A stretch of 64,000 bases of DNA. It comes from Exiguobacterium profundum (GTDB taxonomy: Bacteria; Bacillota; Bacilli; Exiguobacteriales; Exiguobacteriaceae). Below are positions 27,479 to 36,964 of the stretch, piece by piece. How positions within the stretch are numbered: the stretch's first letter is position 1; every line of letters starts with the position of its first letter. The DNA lies in NCBI RefSeq assembly GCF_001909285.1, contig NZ_MRSV01000001.1, forward strand, positions 825,331-889,330, given 5' to 3'. A program made the translations under genes and the position numbers. The notes under the pieces are model-generated. The model was not told the origin of the DNA, did no database searches, and saw only the letters and a program-made list of their open reading frames with translations.

Positions 27479-28153
27479 ATGTTGATTTACGCACATCGCG
27501 GCTATAGCGCCAATTACCCGGAAAATACATTGTCCGCGTTCGAGGCAGCTCTTCCCTATGTGGACGGGATCGAGCTGGACGTACAGCTATCGAAGGACGG
27601 GCGTCTCGTCGTCATTCATGACGAAACCGTCGACCGGACGACAAATGGAACGGGATGGGTGAAAGACATGACGCTTCAGGAGTTGCGCCAGTTGAAGATT
27701 GACGGCTATGAACGCATCCCAACGTTAGAAGAGGTGCTCGGACTGATTGAACGAAGCAACGTCACCCTGAACATCGAATTGAAGACGGATCAATATGCGT
27801 ATCCAGGGATTGAACGTCTCGCTTGGTTTGCTGTCAACGAGTTTGAACTCGGTGACCGTGTCGTGTTCTCCTCATTCAATCGTGAAACGCTCGTCCGAAT
27901 GCGAGATGTGGCACCAGTCGCCCGGCTTGCGGTGTTGACACTCACGGGTGAGTCGGACACCGTCTCGTTCGCTGAAACGATTCGGGCCGAGGCGATTCAC
28001 GCCCAGCCTGCATTTATCGGTTCGAAAGCATGGGATCAGATACAACAGACGACGCTCGAGACACGGCTCTACACGATCAACGACGTGAAGGACCTTCCCC
28101 CGATAACAGTTTCGGCCATCATGACAGATGAGGTTGAACGGTTTACAAAATGA
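27479..28153 (+). CDS. ugpQ: Glycerophosphodiester phosphodiesterase
   Basis: The 224-residue enzyme has the GDPD motifs AHRGYSANYPENT and IELDVQLSKDGRLVVIHDETVDRTTNG, including the catalytic His pair and metal-binding Glu/Asp. It has no signal peptide, so it acts in the cytoplasm on imported glycerophosphodiesters, releasing glycerol-3-phosphate, which would also activate GlpP. It starts right after the ugpB stop. Confidence 0.92.
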   Translation: MLIYAHRGYSANYPENTLSAFEAALPYVDGIELDVQLSKDGRLVVIHDETVDRTTNGTGWVKDMTLQELRQLKIDGYERIPTLEEVLGLIERSNVTLNIELKTDQYAYPGIERLAWFAVNEFELGDRVVFSSFNRETLVRMRDVAPVARLAVLTLTGESDTVSFAETIRAEAIHAQPAFIGSKAWDQIQQTTLETRLYTINDVKDLPPITVSAIMTDEVERFTK

Positions 28154-28156
28154 GTA

Positions 28157-28194
28157 GACTAAACCCCGCTCCTGAGAAGGAGCGGGGTTTAGTC
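28157..28194. terminator. Strong hairpin between convergent ugpQ and a GGDEF gene
   Basis: A 17-pair perfect hairpin (28157-28173 with 28178-28194) with a 4-base loop lies between the two converging stop codons. No T run follows on either strand, so termination is likely but not certain. Confidence 0.55.
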
Positions 28195-29278
28195 ATGTCA
28201 TGATCGGTTCTGGTGTGTCATAGGTTGAGATGACAACTTGATTACGCCCTTCGTTTTTCGCTTGATAGTTCGCCGAATCAGCGAGATCTACCATCCGCTT
28301 GATGGGAAGCGAGGTCCCGTGTGCGACCCCGACGGACGTCGTGATTTGAATCGGTGGAAAATCGTTCAAGTGGAATAGTTCAGCAGCAATCCGTTCTCGT
28401 ATCCGGTTGGCCACTTTGTCTACCTTCTCTGGCGTCAAGTCGTACATCAAGATGACGAATTCTTCGCCACCGATTCGTGCGACAGTGTCATGGGCACGCG
28501 TCTCGACTTTTAAGATGTTGGCGAACTGTTGTAAGACGAGATCACCGTTTCCGTGACCATATGTATCGTTCACATGTTTAAAATGATCGATATCGAGCGC
28601 GAGTACATTGTACGTCCGATTCTCTTGCCCGATGGAAGCCGTATATCGATCCCACACACGTCGATTGTATAGACCGGTCAAATGGTCTCGTTCAGACGAC
28701 TGTTTGTACTCGATGGCACGGCGGGTCGTTTGTTCAAGGTCGATGGTGAGGATGCTCGAGAGTAGACCGACGAGCATGCCAATCATCCAAATGGACAAGA
28801 CGAGGGATACATAGGCTGTGCTCCAACCCATATTGATATAGACGGCAATCGAAATAATGAAGAGCGCCCATACGTTCAAAAAGATACTCTGTAAGAAGAG
28901 TCGCTCCCGAAGCAGCCGATGAATCCAGAGCATCCCGATGCTGACGATGAACGTCGCGATAAATGCAATCATGGCCTGCTCGGTCATTCCGAACAAGAAT
29001 CGTGTACTGGCGATGACAAGTGTCGCAATAAATAAAGGAAAACGAGCACCATAAAAAGCAAGCAACACGAGCGGTAAGTGACGTAAATCCACACGGACCA
29101 TATCGTTAGCTTCTACGGCGTTATACATCAAAAACAGACCGAGTGCACCGGCGAGTATTCCAATCACAGAACTACGAAGACGGTACGAATTAAAAAGCGA
29201 AGAATGATAAATCTTCGAGATGATATAAAATCCGGTGAATGCGACACAAGCATTGAGCAACAAGACGGTGAGCGTCAT
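28193..29278 (-). CDS. Membrane diguanylate cyclase (five-helix sensor plus GGDEF)
   Basis: The 361-residue product has a LytS-like five-to-six-helix membrane sensor (residues 1-180) and a GGDEF domain with LALDIDHFKHVNDTYGHGNGD, the active loop as GGEEF in ARIGGEEFVIL, and an RxxD product-inhibition site (RAHD) at the usual distance before it. It should make cyclic di-GMP. The start of another gene at 63372 encodes a clear paralogue. Confidence 0.88.
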   Translation of the reverse strand: MTLTVLLLNACVAFTGFYIISKIYHSSLFNSYRLRSSVIGILAGALGLFLMYNAVEANDMVRVDLRHLPLVLLAFYGARFPLFIATLVIASTRFLFGMTEQAMIAFIATFIVSIGMLWIHRLLRERLFLQSIFLNVWALFIISIAVYINMGWSTAYVSLVLSIWMIGMLVGLLSSILTIDLEQTTRRAIEYKQSSERDHLTGLYNRRVWDRYTASIGQENRTYNVLALDIDHFKHVNDTYGHGNGDLVLQQFANILKVETRAHDTVARIGGEEFVILMYDLTPEKVDKVANRIRERIAAELFHLNDFPPIQITTSVGVAHGTSLPIKRMVDLADSANYQAKNEGRNQVVISTYDTPEPIMT

Positions 29279-29369
29279 TCCTTCACGACCTTTTTCATAG
29301 ACTATACATTAACGGTAGCAGTCTTCAAATAATTGTCAATCTGAAGGTGTGTAAATGTTCATTATCTTT

Positions 29370-29513
29370 TCACGCTTTCTTCTTTGTTCCTCGAAACGCA
29401 AAAAACATAGCGATGCCAATTCCAATGCCGAGCCACCAATTATCGAGGGTGAGCCCGAAAACGACGGCGAATACGACCGCGACGGGAATCGATAAGTAGC
29501 CACGTTGTTTCAT
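29370..29513 (-). CDS. Small membrane protein of unknown function
   Basis: The 47-residue product is two hydrophobic segments (about 8-23 and 26-40) around an NWW turn, ending in a basic FRGTKKKA tail. AGGAGG lies 8 bases before the ATG at 29513, which supports translation of this short version. No motif is recognised. Confidence 0.6.
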   Translation of the reverse strand: MKQRGYLSIPVAVVFAVVFGLTLDNWWLGIGIGIAMFFAFRGTKKKA

Positions 29514-29586
29514 CTTCATTTCCTCCTCTCTTCGACACTTCTTTATTCCCAAAACGAATGCGCTTCATTCTTGAATCGAAACAAAT

Positions 29587-29621
29587 AAAAAAAACGTTCA
29601 ACCGATTAAATCAGTCGAACG
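29587..29621 (-). terminator. Terminator after the soluble histidine kinase
   Basis: A hairpin of about 12 pairs (29595-29621), overlapping the end of the kinase gene, is followed on the minus strand by T8. Confidence 0.7.
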
Positions 29622-30756
29622 AAACCAAATGTTTAGGTGATGATTGCAATGAACAACTCTGTCTGGTGTGGAGCTCGATCGTAAAGGTGGTGCCTTCTCC
29701 GTATACCGAGTCCGCATGAATTCCCCAACCATGGGCTTCAGCGATTCGTTTACAGATTCGTAGACCGAGACCGGTTCCTTTGATCGATTGGTGGGCAGCG
29801 GATTCGACACGGTAATATTCATCAAATACGTATGGAAGTGCTTCTTCCGGAATCCCGATGCCGGTATCGGATACAGATAAGATGATTGTGCCAGCACATT
29901 CAAATACTCTCGTATGGACCGTACCGCCGTCAGGAGAGTACTTGATGGCGTTACTAATGAGGTTATGGAGCAATTGCCGTAACTTTTCTTCATCTGCTTG
30001 AATCGAGACATCATTCGTTTCAAATGTCACTGTATGAAGCGGGGAGGTCGTCTGATAGCTCGACATGACATCCTCTAAAAGAGGACGGAGTGCGAACGTC
30101 GTCACGGTCAGTTGGTCAGCCGTGTAGCGCTCTTTTTGATAATCGAGGAAATTATCGACGAGCCGCTCCAGCCGTTCCGATTCTTGTTTGACTTGTGTTA
30201 GCATCTGATACGACTTTTCCGAACCTTGATGGCGTGTCATGAGTAACTCCGTATAGCCATGGATGGCAGTCAATGGCGTGCGGAAATCATGAGACAGTTC
30301 GGCAAGGAAACTGTCTTTACGTTCTTCAAAGCGGACAGCTTCTGTTTGGTCGCGCCACATGATGAAAACGCCACGTGGTGTGCGCGTGAAGTTGAAAATC
30401 AAATGTAGCGTCTTGTCATTAAAGCGCAGACGACGTGAGGTCATCCTTGGATCCGTTTCAGTCGCACATTCGAGCAATTCCTGGATGAGGTGCATGACTT
30501 GTGCGGAATCCGCCCCATGCTGTTCCAACGTGGCATATAAATAACGAGTCAATGTTTCCAATGTGTCAAAAGATTGTGTTGTCATCGAAGGGTACCATTG
30601 CCGAAGAGAATCATTCGAATACAGACGACATCTTGAGAAATCGATATAACACATCGCATCCTGTACTTCTTCCACGATGGAAACGATGGAGAACGTGTGG
30701 CGTTGCTGTTTTTGACGAGCGGATCGTTTCTGCCTAATCCTATGGAATCGGCGCAT
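29611..30756 (-). CDS. Soluble PAS-type sensor histidine kinase
   Basis: The 381-residue product lacks membrane helices. After a basic N-terminus comes a PAS-like region (SIVEEVQDAMCYIDFSRCRLYSND), then HisKA with phospho-His in ELSHDFRTPLTAIHGY and HATPase_c with NAIKYSPDGG, SDTGIGI and GTGLGLRI. GAGGAGG precedes the ATG at 30756. No response regulator is adjacent. It could sense a cytoplasmic signal. Confidence 0.82.
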   Translation of the reverse strand: MRRFHRIRQKRSARQKQQRHTFSIVSIVEEVQDAMCYIDFSRCRLYSNDSLRQWYPSMTTQSFDTLETLTRYLYATLEQHGADSAQVMHLIQELLECATETDPRMTSRRLRFNDKTLHLIFNFTRTPRGVFIMWRDQTEAVRFEERKDSFLAELSHDFRTPLTAIHGYTELLMTRHQGSEKSYQMLTQVKQESERLERLVDNFLDYQKERYTADQLTVTTFALRPLLEDVMSSYQTTSPLHTVTFETNDVSIQADEEKLRQLLHNLISNAIKYSPDGGTVHTRVFECAGTIILSVSDTGIGIPEEALPYVFDEYYRVESAAHQSIKGTGLGLRICKRIAEAHGWGIHADSVYGEGTTFTIELHTRQSCSLQSSPKHLVSFD

Positions 30757-30873
30757 GGACCTACCTCCTCGCGAACATTTGTACATGCATTCACAATAAG
30801 TATACGACATTCGAGAAGGAATCCCTATACAGGCAATAGTCCTAGCAGAAACGTATCGAAATCGGGACGGATA

Positions 30874-30908
30874 CAAAACACCTCTCCGCTGATAGAACAG
30901 AGAGGTGT
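30874..30908 (-). terminator. Terminator after the multicopper oxidase
   Basis: A 9-pair hairpin (30878-30886 with 30900-30908) is followed by TTTT on the minus strand. Confidence 0.75.
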
Positions 30909-30911
30909 CGG

Positions 30912-32390
30912 TCATTCGGTCACTTTTACTTGTCCCATCATCCCATTTTCTTCATGCTCGAGGATGTGGCAATGATACATAAATGTGCCGGTTTTCGTGA
31001 AGGTGATTTCAATCTTTACTCGTTCATCTGGAGCGACGGCTACTGTATCTTTCCACCCTTTTTCCTGATCGTATGTTGGGTTGCCGTCTCGACTAATGAC
31101 TCGGAACTGGACGCCATGGATGTGGAAGGGATGTGTCATCCCACCCATCATATCTGGTTTATTTTCAATTTCCCATACCTCGGTGTCTCCGCGTTTCGCT
31201 TCGATGTCGATACGCTCCGGATCATAGGTCTTTCCGTTGATTGAAACCATGTTACCAAATCCAAAAAGGGTGAGCCGTCGATCTGCCGTCTTATCTGTCG
31301 AGCGCTCCATCGTCTCGGTCACCGGAATCTTAATGGACGCCTTGTCGAGTTCACCGACACGAAACGTAGTGAATGTCACTCCGTCCGCTTTTAAGGCGGC
31401 GACATCTTCAACTTGTGAAAAATCTATCAGCACTTCGGCCCGTTCACCTGGTGTCAACGTGATGGTTCTTAAGGGAATCGGGCGCTCTAACGGTCCTCCC
31501 TCTGTCGCAATCTGCGTCATCTCGGCCTCGTTAGATAACGTAAAATCAAAATCGCGCGCATTCGAACCGTTGACTAGTCGCACACGTAACGTCTCGGTTT
31601 GAACGTCGAACGTCGTGTTGATGGCTCCATTCGCAAGAATTGTATCCCCGGTCGTTCCGTCAACGTTCATATGGGCATCATAATCTAACCCACCGTTAGG
31701 AGTGAAGCGTCGATCTTGTACAATGAGCGGGATGTCGTCGACTCCATATTCATTCGGGAGACCATTCGGTGTATCGTTAGTCACATAAAGAAGACCGGCA
31801 AGCCCTTTATAAACTTGTTCAGCTGTCGAACCCATCGGATGGGGGTGAAACCACAGCGTACTAGGTTCTTGGTCGATGTCGAGTCGAACTTGTGCCCGTT
31901 CACCTGGTGCGACGGTCTGATGAGGTCCCCCGTCCATGTCGGCAGGAATGACGAGTCCGTGCCAGTGGAACGTTGTCGGTTCATCCAATCGATTGATGGT
32001 ATCGATTACGACTGTTTTTCCTTTCGGTTACTCGATCATTGGTCCGAGTAAGTCTCCATTATAACCGAATGTTTCCGATTTCTTGCCGTCTTTGAAAAAT
32101 TGTGACGTGCCTTTAGTTGCTTCCACCGTATAGTAGACCGTGTCTTCCGTGACACGATCTGGCTGTAAGGCGGTCGGAATCGGAAGCGGCTGTGTCGGTT
32201 CATCCGATGCTTGGAGCTCTTGCCTCGCTCCGTGTCCCATCTGACCCGTTGCCGAATCGTTTCCCATCATATGATTTTGGTCCATATTGTTGTTATGGTT
32301 CCATGTCCCGTTGAAGAGGACGACTAGTAAAACGAAGATGCCCCCAATTAAAATCCCCGTCAACAGAAACCACATTCCTTTCGATTTCAT
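30912..32390 (-). pseudogene. Membrane-anchored multicopper oxidase split by an in-frame TAA
   Basis: The first part (32390-32031) has an N-terminal membrane anchor, a Met/His-rich linker (NNNMDQNHMMGN) and the start of the first cupredoxin domain ending at YNGDLLGPMIE. TAA stands at 32028-32030, then the same frame continues PKGKTVVIDTINRLDEPTTFHWHGL and holds all four copper motifs: HWHG, HPHPMG, HPFHIHG and HCHILEHEENGMM. The enzyme would oxidise Cu(I) or other substrates outside the cell as a copper-tolerance step. GGAG is 9 bases before the ATG at 32390. The sense codon replaced is unknown (Leu TTA or Tyr would need one change). It is divergent from copB and shares its operator. Confidence 0.8.
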
Positions 32391-32473
32391 TCTATAACAC
32401 TCCTTCATTGTTCAGTCCTCACTTTGTTGTACCACCTAATTGTGAAAGAAACATGAAAGTCCAAATCTGTTTA

Positions 32474-32498
32474 ATTATATACCATATGGGGGTATACA
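32474..32498. promoter_or_regulatory. CsoR-like copper operator between divergent copB and oxidase promoters
   Basis: TATACC and GGTATA (32478-32483, 32491-32496) flank a G-rich centre, giving ACC-ATAT-GGGGGT, close to the Bacillus CsoR site ACCCTACGGGGGT. It overlaps the minus-strand -10 box TATAAT (32474-32479 on the other strand) and the plus-strand -10 box TATACA (32493-32498, with TTTAAT 17 bases upstream). Confidence 0.6.
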
Positions 32499-32520
32499 AT
32501 TCGTGTAAAGGAGAGGATGA

Positions 32521-34533
32521 ATGATGGAACATGCACACGATCAACATCATGAATATCATAAGGGAAGTCACGAGTCTCATCATGGCGGACACGGACACGA
32601 GCATATGATTGATGATTTCAAACGACGTTTCTTCATATCGCTCGGACTAATGATTCCGATTTTATTGTTATCGGACATGATTCAAGAATGGCTGCGGTTT
32701 GAACTCGATTTTCCGCTTGAAAAGACAATCTTATTTGTATTGGCGACGATTGTATATGTATACGGCGGATGGCCGTTCTTAAAAGGAAGTGTGGAAGAGC
32801 TACGAGAGCGTAGCCCGGGCATGATGATGCTCATTGGCTTGGCGATTAGCGTCGCTTACTTTTATAGCGCAGCTGTCGTCTTTGGATACGGAAGTGGGCA
32901 TGACTTCTTTTGGGAACTCGCTTCACTGATTGTGATCATGCTACTCGGTCACTGGATTGAGATGCGTTCGGTCATGGGGGCATCACATGCGTTAGAACAA
33001 CTCGTACAACTGCTCCCGAACGAGGCGCATCGCATCAATGGGGAAGAAACGGAAGACGTTCCCATCTCTGAACTGAAGGAAGGAGACCGAATCCTCGTCA
33101 AACCGGGGGAGCAGGTACCCGTGGACGGGAAAATCATCAAAGGACGAACGACCATCGACGAGTCGATGTTGACCGGCGAATCGGTACCGGTCGAAAAAAC
33201 AGAAGGTGAAGATGTCATTGCGGGTTCGATCAACCAAGAAGGGAGCTTGACGATTGAAACGATTGGTACGGGAGAAAGAACGTACTTGTCAAAAGTGATT
33301 GAATTGGTGAGTGAGGCACAAAAATCGAAGTCACGGGCTCAAAATTTGGCGAATCGGGCGGCAAAATATTTGTTCTATATCGCAATTGCCGCTGGAGTCA
33401 TCACGTTCACGGTTTGGTTCATGCTCGGATATTCGGTCGGGACGGCGGTTGAACGGATGGTAACGGTCATGGTCATCTCATGTCCCCATGCACTTGGACT
33501 GGCGACACCTCTTGTTGTCGCTGTTTCGACAGCATTATCGGCGAAACAAGGTCTTCTCATCCGCAATCGGACTCAATTTGAAGAGGCGCGTCGACTCGAT
33601 GCCGTCATTTTCGATAAGACCGGTACGCTGACGGAAGGGAATTTCGGAGTCACAGACATACAGGCGAGCTCGTCTTATAAGGAAGAAGACGTGTTGCAAC
33701 TCGCAGGAGCAGTTGAGCGTGAGTCGCAACATCCTCTCGCGCAAGGGATTTTAAGAGAAGCCGAGAGACGGGAATTGAAACTGGCGGCTGTCGACGACTT
33801 CGGTTCGATGACAGGTGTCGGATTGGAAGGAACGGTTGACGGTGCGCGTGTTCAAGTCGTCAGTCCGCGACATATCCGCGATCAACACATTCAAATTGAT
33901 GAGGAGACGTTTGCACGACTCTCGGAAGAAGGAAAGACCGTCGTCTTTGTTTTGAAAGACGGAGAATGGGTCGGGATGATTGCGATGGCCGATCTGGTGA
34001 GGGAAGAAGCGAAGGAGACCGTCGAGGCACTTCATAAAAAAGGCATTCGCTCGATCATGTTGACGGGTGACAACGAGAAGGTCGCGCATTGGGTCGCGGG
34101 TCAGCTCGGTATCGATGACGTGTATGCCGAAGTATTACCGGACGACAAGGCAAACCAAGTGAAAGACGTCCAAAAAGATGGCAGCAAAGTAGCGATGGTC
34201 GGAGATGGAATCAATGATGCACCTGCCTTAGCACAAGCGGATGTCGGCATCGCAATCGGGAGCGGGACAGACGTTGCCGTCGAAACGGCAGATATTGTCC
34301 TCGTCCGCAGTAATCCGAAAGATGTCCTATCGATTTTGGAGCTTTCACAGAACACGTATCGTAAGATGATTCAAAACTTGTGGTGGGCAGCCGGGTATAA
34401 CATCGTCGCCATCCCGCTTGCTGCAGGCGTGCTGGCTCCGATTGGAATCATCTTGTCCCCAGCCATCGGTGCCGTCTTGATGAGTTTAAGCACAGTTATT
34501 GTCGCAATCAACGCTCGACTTTTGAAGATTTAA
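32521..34533 (+). CDS. copB: Copper-translocating P1B-type ATPase CopB
   Basis: The 670-residue pump starts with a His-rich metal-binding tail (HAHDQHHEYHKGSHESHHGGHGHEH) instead of CXXC domains, then has eight membrane helices with the transport motif SCPHALGLATP (CPH, the CopB subgroup), the TGES actuator loop, phosphorylation motif DKTGTLTEG and hinge [16 protein letters not shown]. It exports copper from the cytoplasm. AAAGGAG lies 7 bases before the first of two adjacent ATG codons. A CsoR-like operator lies in the promoter. Confidence 0.92.
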   Translation: MMEHAHDQHHEYHKGSHESHHGGHGHEHMIDDFKRRFFISLGLMIPILLLSDMIQEWLRFELDFPLEKTILFVLATIVYVYGGWPFLKGSVEELRERSPGMMMLIGLAISVAYFYSAAVVFGYGSGHDFFWELASLIVIMLLGHWIEMRSVMGASHALEQLVQLLPNEAHRINGEETEDVPISELKEGDRILVKPGEQVPVDGKIIKGRTTIDESMLTGESVPVEKTEGEDVIAGSINQEGSLTIETIGTGERTYLSKVIELVSEAQKSKSRAQNLANRAAKYLFYIAIAAGVITFTVWFMLGYSVGTAVERMVTVMVISCPHALGLATPLVVAVSTALSAKQGLLIRNRTQFEEARRLDAVIFDKTGTLTEGNFGVTDIQASSSYKEEDVLQLAGAVERESQHPLAQGILREAERRELKLAAVDDFGSMTGVGLEGTVDGARVQVVSPRHIRDQHIQIDEETFARLSEEGKTVVFVLKDGEWVGMIAMADLVREEAKETVEALHKKGIRSIMLTGDNEKVAHWVAGQLGIDDVYAEVLPDDKANQVKDVQKDGSKVAMVGDGINDAPALAQADVGIAIGSGTDVAVETADIVLVRSNPKDVLSILELSQNTYRKMIQNLWWAAGYNIVAIPLAAGVLAPIGIILSPAIGAVLMSLSTVIVAINARLLKI

Positions 34534-34591
34534 CATTTCTTTCACCTTTAGTCAGTATGCTAGATGGGATGCTAATGATGGAGGGATCGAG

Positions 34592-35536
34592 ATGAAACGA
34601 ACGTTAATGCTATCACTATTCCTGACTCCACTGCTCCTGTCGGCGTGTGGAACAGAAGACGCACCGTCGGACACGAGTCAATCCGAGAATGTGACGACAA
34701 CTACAAAAGACGAGTGGCAACGTGTGGGATCCGATGAAACGGTCTCCCACATCCACGGAGCTGGATTTTGGCAAGACGACGAACGTCTTGTCATCGCGAC
34801 GCATGCCGGATTGATGGAATATCGAGAAGATGGTTGGTATACGCTGCCGACAAATCGCCATGACTACATGGGATTTGAAGTCGTCGAGGATGGATTTTAT
34901 GCGAGCGGTCACCCCGATCGTCGGACAGATTTCAAAAATCCACTTGGGGTCATGCATGGAAAAAATCATGGGGCGGTACTCGAGAGTCGGTCGCTTGAAG
35001 GCGAGGCAGATTTCCACTATATGAGTGCCGGTTATGCCACAGGTACACTCTACGTTTATTTGGAGGAAGCGACCTCGGAGCTAGAGCCGGGATTTTATCT
35101 TTCCATCGATGGTGGGAAATCATTTGAACCGATGCAGGTACAAGGGATAGAGGAAGCGCAAGTGGCAGGAATCGTCGCCGATGCGACGGATGCGGAGCGC
35201 GTCTTCTTGTACGGTCCGTCCGGCATCCTCGTTTCGAATGACTCTGGAGATTCGTTCGAGCCACTTGTTGAAGCAGAACAAGTTGTCACGGTCGGAGCGG
35301 ATGAGGGGCAGCTGGCATACGTACGACAGACAGATGGTTCTTTCGAAGGGGTTCGTTTCAACTTAGACGATGAGTCGACAGAGACGTTCAATCTTCCAGA
35401 GTTTCAAGCGGACGTTGTGCCAATCGAATTGGCAGTCAACGAGGAGCGCATGTTGCTTGTCACATCGGATAACAGCGTATATGAGTTTACAGACGGGGAA
35501 TGGGAGATGCGCCTCGACAAAGGTGAGCTCAATTGA
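34592..35536 (+). CDS. Beta-propeller (BNR-type) lipoprotein near copper genes
   Basis: The 314-residue product has a lipobox LLSAC (Cys19) and a repeated sheet pattern with BNR-like segments (GFYLSIDGGKSFEP, GILVSNDSGDSFEP) and HIHGAGF near the start. It matches a propeller group annotated as F510_1955-family glycosylhydrolase, often found next to copper genes, but no hydrolase residues are evident. It follows copB by 58 bases and ends at a bidirectional terminator. Confidence 0.7.
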   Translation: MKRTLMLSLFLTPLLLSACGTEDAPSDTSQSENVTTTTKDEWQRVGSDETVSHIHGAGFWQDDERLVIATHAGLMEYREDGWYTLPTNRHDYMGFEVVEDGFYASGHPDRRTDFKNPLGVMHGKNHGAVLESRSLEGEADFHYMSAGYATGTLYVYLEEATSELEPGFYLSIDGGKSFEPMQVQGIEEAQVAGIVADATDAERVFLYGPSGILVSNDSGDSFEPLVEAEQVVTVGADEGQLAYVRQTDGSFEGVRFNLDDESTETFNLPEFQADVVPIELAVNEERMLLVTSDNSVYEFTDGEWEMRLDKGELN

Positions 35537-35538
35537 TT

Positions 35539-35575
35539 AAAAGACGCCTTTCCATTATAGGATAGGCGTCTTTTT
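35539..35575. terminator. Bidirectional terminator
   Basis: An 11-pair hairpin (AAAAGACGCCT at 35539-35549 with its complement ending at 35574) is flanked by A and T runs and separates the convergent propeller and kinase genes. Confidence 0.8.
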
Positions 35576-36964
35576 GTCGAGTGGAATCGTGACGGTGAAA
35601 GAAGTGCCCGATACATCAGACGTGACTGTCAATTCTCCACCGTGACGGTTGACGATTTGGTCAGCGATGGCGAGTCCGAGGCCGCTCCCACCAGTCTGTC
35701 GGGACCGTGATTTTTCCACACGATACAGGCGGACAAAAATGTGCGGTAAATCTTCTTCGGGAATGCCTTTCCCATTGTCTGTAATGGTCAGGATCAGGTG
35801 AGTGTCCGTGACATTTGAACGCAGGGAGACATGTGAGGCCTCACTATGCTCAATCGCATTATGGGCGATTGAGCGGAAGACTTGGAGCATCCGGTGCCGA
35901 TCCAATGTAAGAGCGATGTCTTGTTGTCCCGCGTTCGACGAAGCATCGAAGCGAATCGTCGTCATCCGGAACATTGTATCGAGCATTCGACGTAAGTCCG
36001 CACAAAACGTTGTGACGGTCACTTCTTCTCGATGCAATAAGAACGTGTTCTCATCGAGCTGTGCCAGTTGAAACGCATTTTCGACGAGTTCTGTGAGCGA
36101 CCGGCTTTCATCTAAGATTGTCTGAATCGATTGCTTGCGTAACGATTCGGGCGTACTTTCTTTCGAAGCGATTTCGGCGTAACCCCTCAAGTACGTGAGA
36201 GGGGTCTTGATTTCATGCGATAGGTCGGATAAGAACTGACGACGTTCCCGCCGTAGTCTGGATAGTTCCACTGACATCGATTCGATGGCACGCGCTAATT
36301 CACCGATTTCGTCGACACGATTGGTCGGTAACTGTAAATCGTCTGGGTTTGTCAATACATTCTCCGTTGCTTGTTTTAATGATTGGATCGGTTTTGAAAT
36401 CAATCGACTCAAGAGGATGAACGTCAAGACGGTCGTCACGAGCGCGATCGCTGTGATATATAGGAATCGCCACTGGAGCCGATGGCTAATGCCATGAATG
36501 ATTTCAGTCGGTAAAAACATATAGACGTATCCATACCGTCTGTCGGTATCATCTGTGATTGGCGTACGAACGATCAAATACGGTTCGTTTTCCCAGTCGT
36601 TCTCTAGGACAGTCGTGTCGTCGAAGGAGCCAGTTTGTTTTTTCGAATCGACTGTATCGGCAAGGACTTGGGGAAAGAAGCGTGAAGTCTGAAGAAGATG
36701 ATGCGTGGGATCAGTGATGGCGACTTTCGTATCGGTCTCACTTTCCATAGTCGCTACATGATCAATCGTCTCTTCGGAAAAATTCATTGCTAATACGCTC
36801 GCATGGCTCTCAGCCCGAGATTCAAGGCGATTGATTTCTTCTACAACACGTTCACCGAGAAGCGTGTGATAGAGGAGAAGAAACAACACACCTTCAATCA
36901 ATAGGGTGGATAGAAGAAAGACGAGGCTGATGCGAAACGGTAGACTGTTACGACCTCGCTTCAT
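35555..36964 (-). CDS. Membrane histidine kinase of an OmpR-type two-component system
   Basis: The 469-residue product has two membrane helices (about 12-32 and 155-175) around an extracellular sensor of about 120 residues, a HAMP linker, HisKA with phospho-His in LSHEIKTPLTYLRGY, and HATPase_c with AHNAIEHSEAS, TDNGKGI and GGSGLGLAI. It overlaps the regulator gene by 4 bases. Its place beside copper genes suggests a CusS-like role, which is only an inference. GAGGAG is upstream of the ATG at 36964. Confidence 0.85.
   Translation of the reverse strand: MKRGRNSLPFRISLVFLLSTLLIEGVLFLLLYHTLLGERVVEEINRLESRAESHASVLAMNFSEETIDHVATMESETDTKVAITDPTHHLLQTSRFFPQVLADTVDSKKQTGSFDDTTVLENDWENEPYLIVRTPITDDTDRRYGYVYMFLPTEIIHGISHRLQWRFLYITAIALVTTVLTFILLSRLISKPIQSLKQATENVLTNPDDLQLPTNRVDEIGELARAIESMSVELSRLRRERRQFLSDLSHEIKTPLTYLRGYAEIASKESTPESLRKQSIQTILDESRSLTELVENAFQLAQLDENTFLLHREEVTVTTFCADLRRMLDTMFRMTTIRFDASSNAGQQDIALTLDRHRMLQVFRSIAHNAIEHSEASHVSLRSNVTDTHLILTITDNGKGIPEEDLPHIFVRLYRVEKSRSRQTGGSGLGLAIADQIVNRHGGELTVTSDVSGTSFTVTIPLDKKTPIL

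Noticed and set aside
28157-28194. The 17-pair hairpin as a REP-like mobile repeat
   Set aside because: I found no second copy in the window, and its place between converging genes fits a terminator.
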